Origin: Bacteroidales bacterium
GTDB lineage: Bacteria; Bacteroidota; Bacteroidia; Bacteroidales; F082
Direction: 5' to 3'
Length of the DNA stretch: 43,398 bases
Assembly: GCA_016285355.1 (NCBI GenBank)
Contig: JAEEQP010000028.1
Span: forward strand, 1-43,398
Below are positions 43,169 through 43,398 of the stretch, in pieces. The notes under the pieces were generated by a model. It was not told where the DNA came from, ran no database searches, and worked only from the letters and a program-made list of their open reading frames with translations. Every line of letters starts with the position of its first letter. Positions within the stretch are counted from its first letter, which is position 1. The position numbers and the translations under genes were made by a program.

Positions 43169-43398
43169 ATGATCACCGACAACCTTACCACCGCAGTATA
43201 TTTCTCTGACCTTCTGCCAAAGAAATGCCCAACCTTGAATCAGCACATTGCCGAAGTATTGAAAGCAAACAGGATTCCGTATGCCTACCTTTCGGAAACC
43301 AAGGACATTTGGTGCCGTGATTTCATGCCCATCCAGATAGCAGAAGACCGCTTTGTATCCTATAAGTACACACCTAATTATCTGCAAGATAAAACAGG
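43169..43398 (+). CDS. Agmatine deiminase family protein, 3' end outside the window
   Basis: A frame opens at ATG 43169, two bases after the previous stop, and runs off the window after 76 codons. The segment TKDIWCRDFMPIQ is typical of the agmatine deiminase/peptidylarginine deiminase family, which uses a Cys nucleophile to release ammonia from guanidino groups. The residues visible here precede the catalytic Cys, so activity cannot be judged. If it is an agmatine deiminase it would act in polyamine synthesis. Confidence 0.75.
   Translation, partial: MITDNLTTAVYFSDLLPKKCPTLNQHIAEVLKANRIPYAYLSETKDIWCRDFMPIQIAEDRFVSYKYTPNYLQDKT

Overview
The window comes from a Bacteroidota (Bacteroidales-type) chromosome. 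The evidence is a complete type IX secretion core (PorP/SprF-like protein, then gldK-gldL-gldM-gldN), the GldF/GldG ABC components, a TonB-dependent receptor paired with a DUF4249 lipoprotein, a GSCFA-domain protein, and many promoters of the Bacteroidota type (TTG, 19-21 bases, TAnnTTTG). Most genes are moderately GC-rich housekeeping or envelope genes. Several AT-rich stretches (about 24.3-27.5 kb, 32.4-34.4 kb, 42-43.2 kb) hold unrecognised or accessory genes.

Layout. 1-3.9 kb: an outer-membrane barrel cut by the window edge, a DUF4249 lipoprotein and its TonB-dependent receptor. 4.2-6.7 kb: a membrane-anchored M23 peptidase and the site-2 protease RseP. 6.8-12.9 kb: the type IX secretion block, closed by a terminator. 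13.0 kb: tRNA-Pro(GGG) on the minus strand. 13.2-17.8 kb: thioredoxin reductase overlapping a GSCFA protein, a pseudouridine synthase with a long Arg/Asp repeat tail, and a THUMP-like methyltransferase. 17.9-24.3 kb (minus strand): a small coiled-coil protein, a GH28/GH106 pair likely acting on pectin, and an AAA ATPase with a nuclease-like C-terminus. 24.6-27.1 kb: a 51-residue peptide and a fimbrillin-like lipoprotein with a hydrophobic, Cys-rich second half. 27.5-31.1 kb: gldF, gldG and a DUF4340 protein. 31.3-32.4 kb: holB (minus). 32.5-34.3 kb: an orphan HTH protein and a two-gene unknown operon. 34.5-39.5 kb: lysS, a secreted M23-LysM endopeptidase (minus) and dnaK. 39.6-42 kb: an ECF sigma factor translationally coupled to an inner-membrane-anchored protein with two beta-barrel-like repeats. 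42.5 kb to the end: an unknown gene and the 5' end of an agmatine deiminase family gene.

The least expected structure is a family of palindromic elements. Three copies share one design: a copy-specific arm, GTC, ATYCC, a loop of 20-23 bases, GGRAT, CT, then the complementary arm. Two copies form an inverted pair between the convergent DUF4340 and holB genes. The third lies in frame inside the GH106 coding sequence and supplies about 19 residues. The same GH106 gene ends in a different hairpin-rich sequence that encodes its last 30 or so residues. The second candidate for something new is the ECF sigma/envelope-spanning barrel pair at 39.6-42 kb. The third is the small peptide/lipoprotein pair at 24.7-27.1 kb.

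All calls come from reading sequence and motifs. No database search, structure prediction or folding calculation was run.
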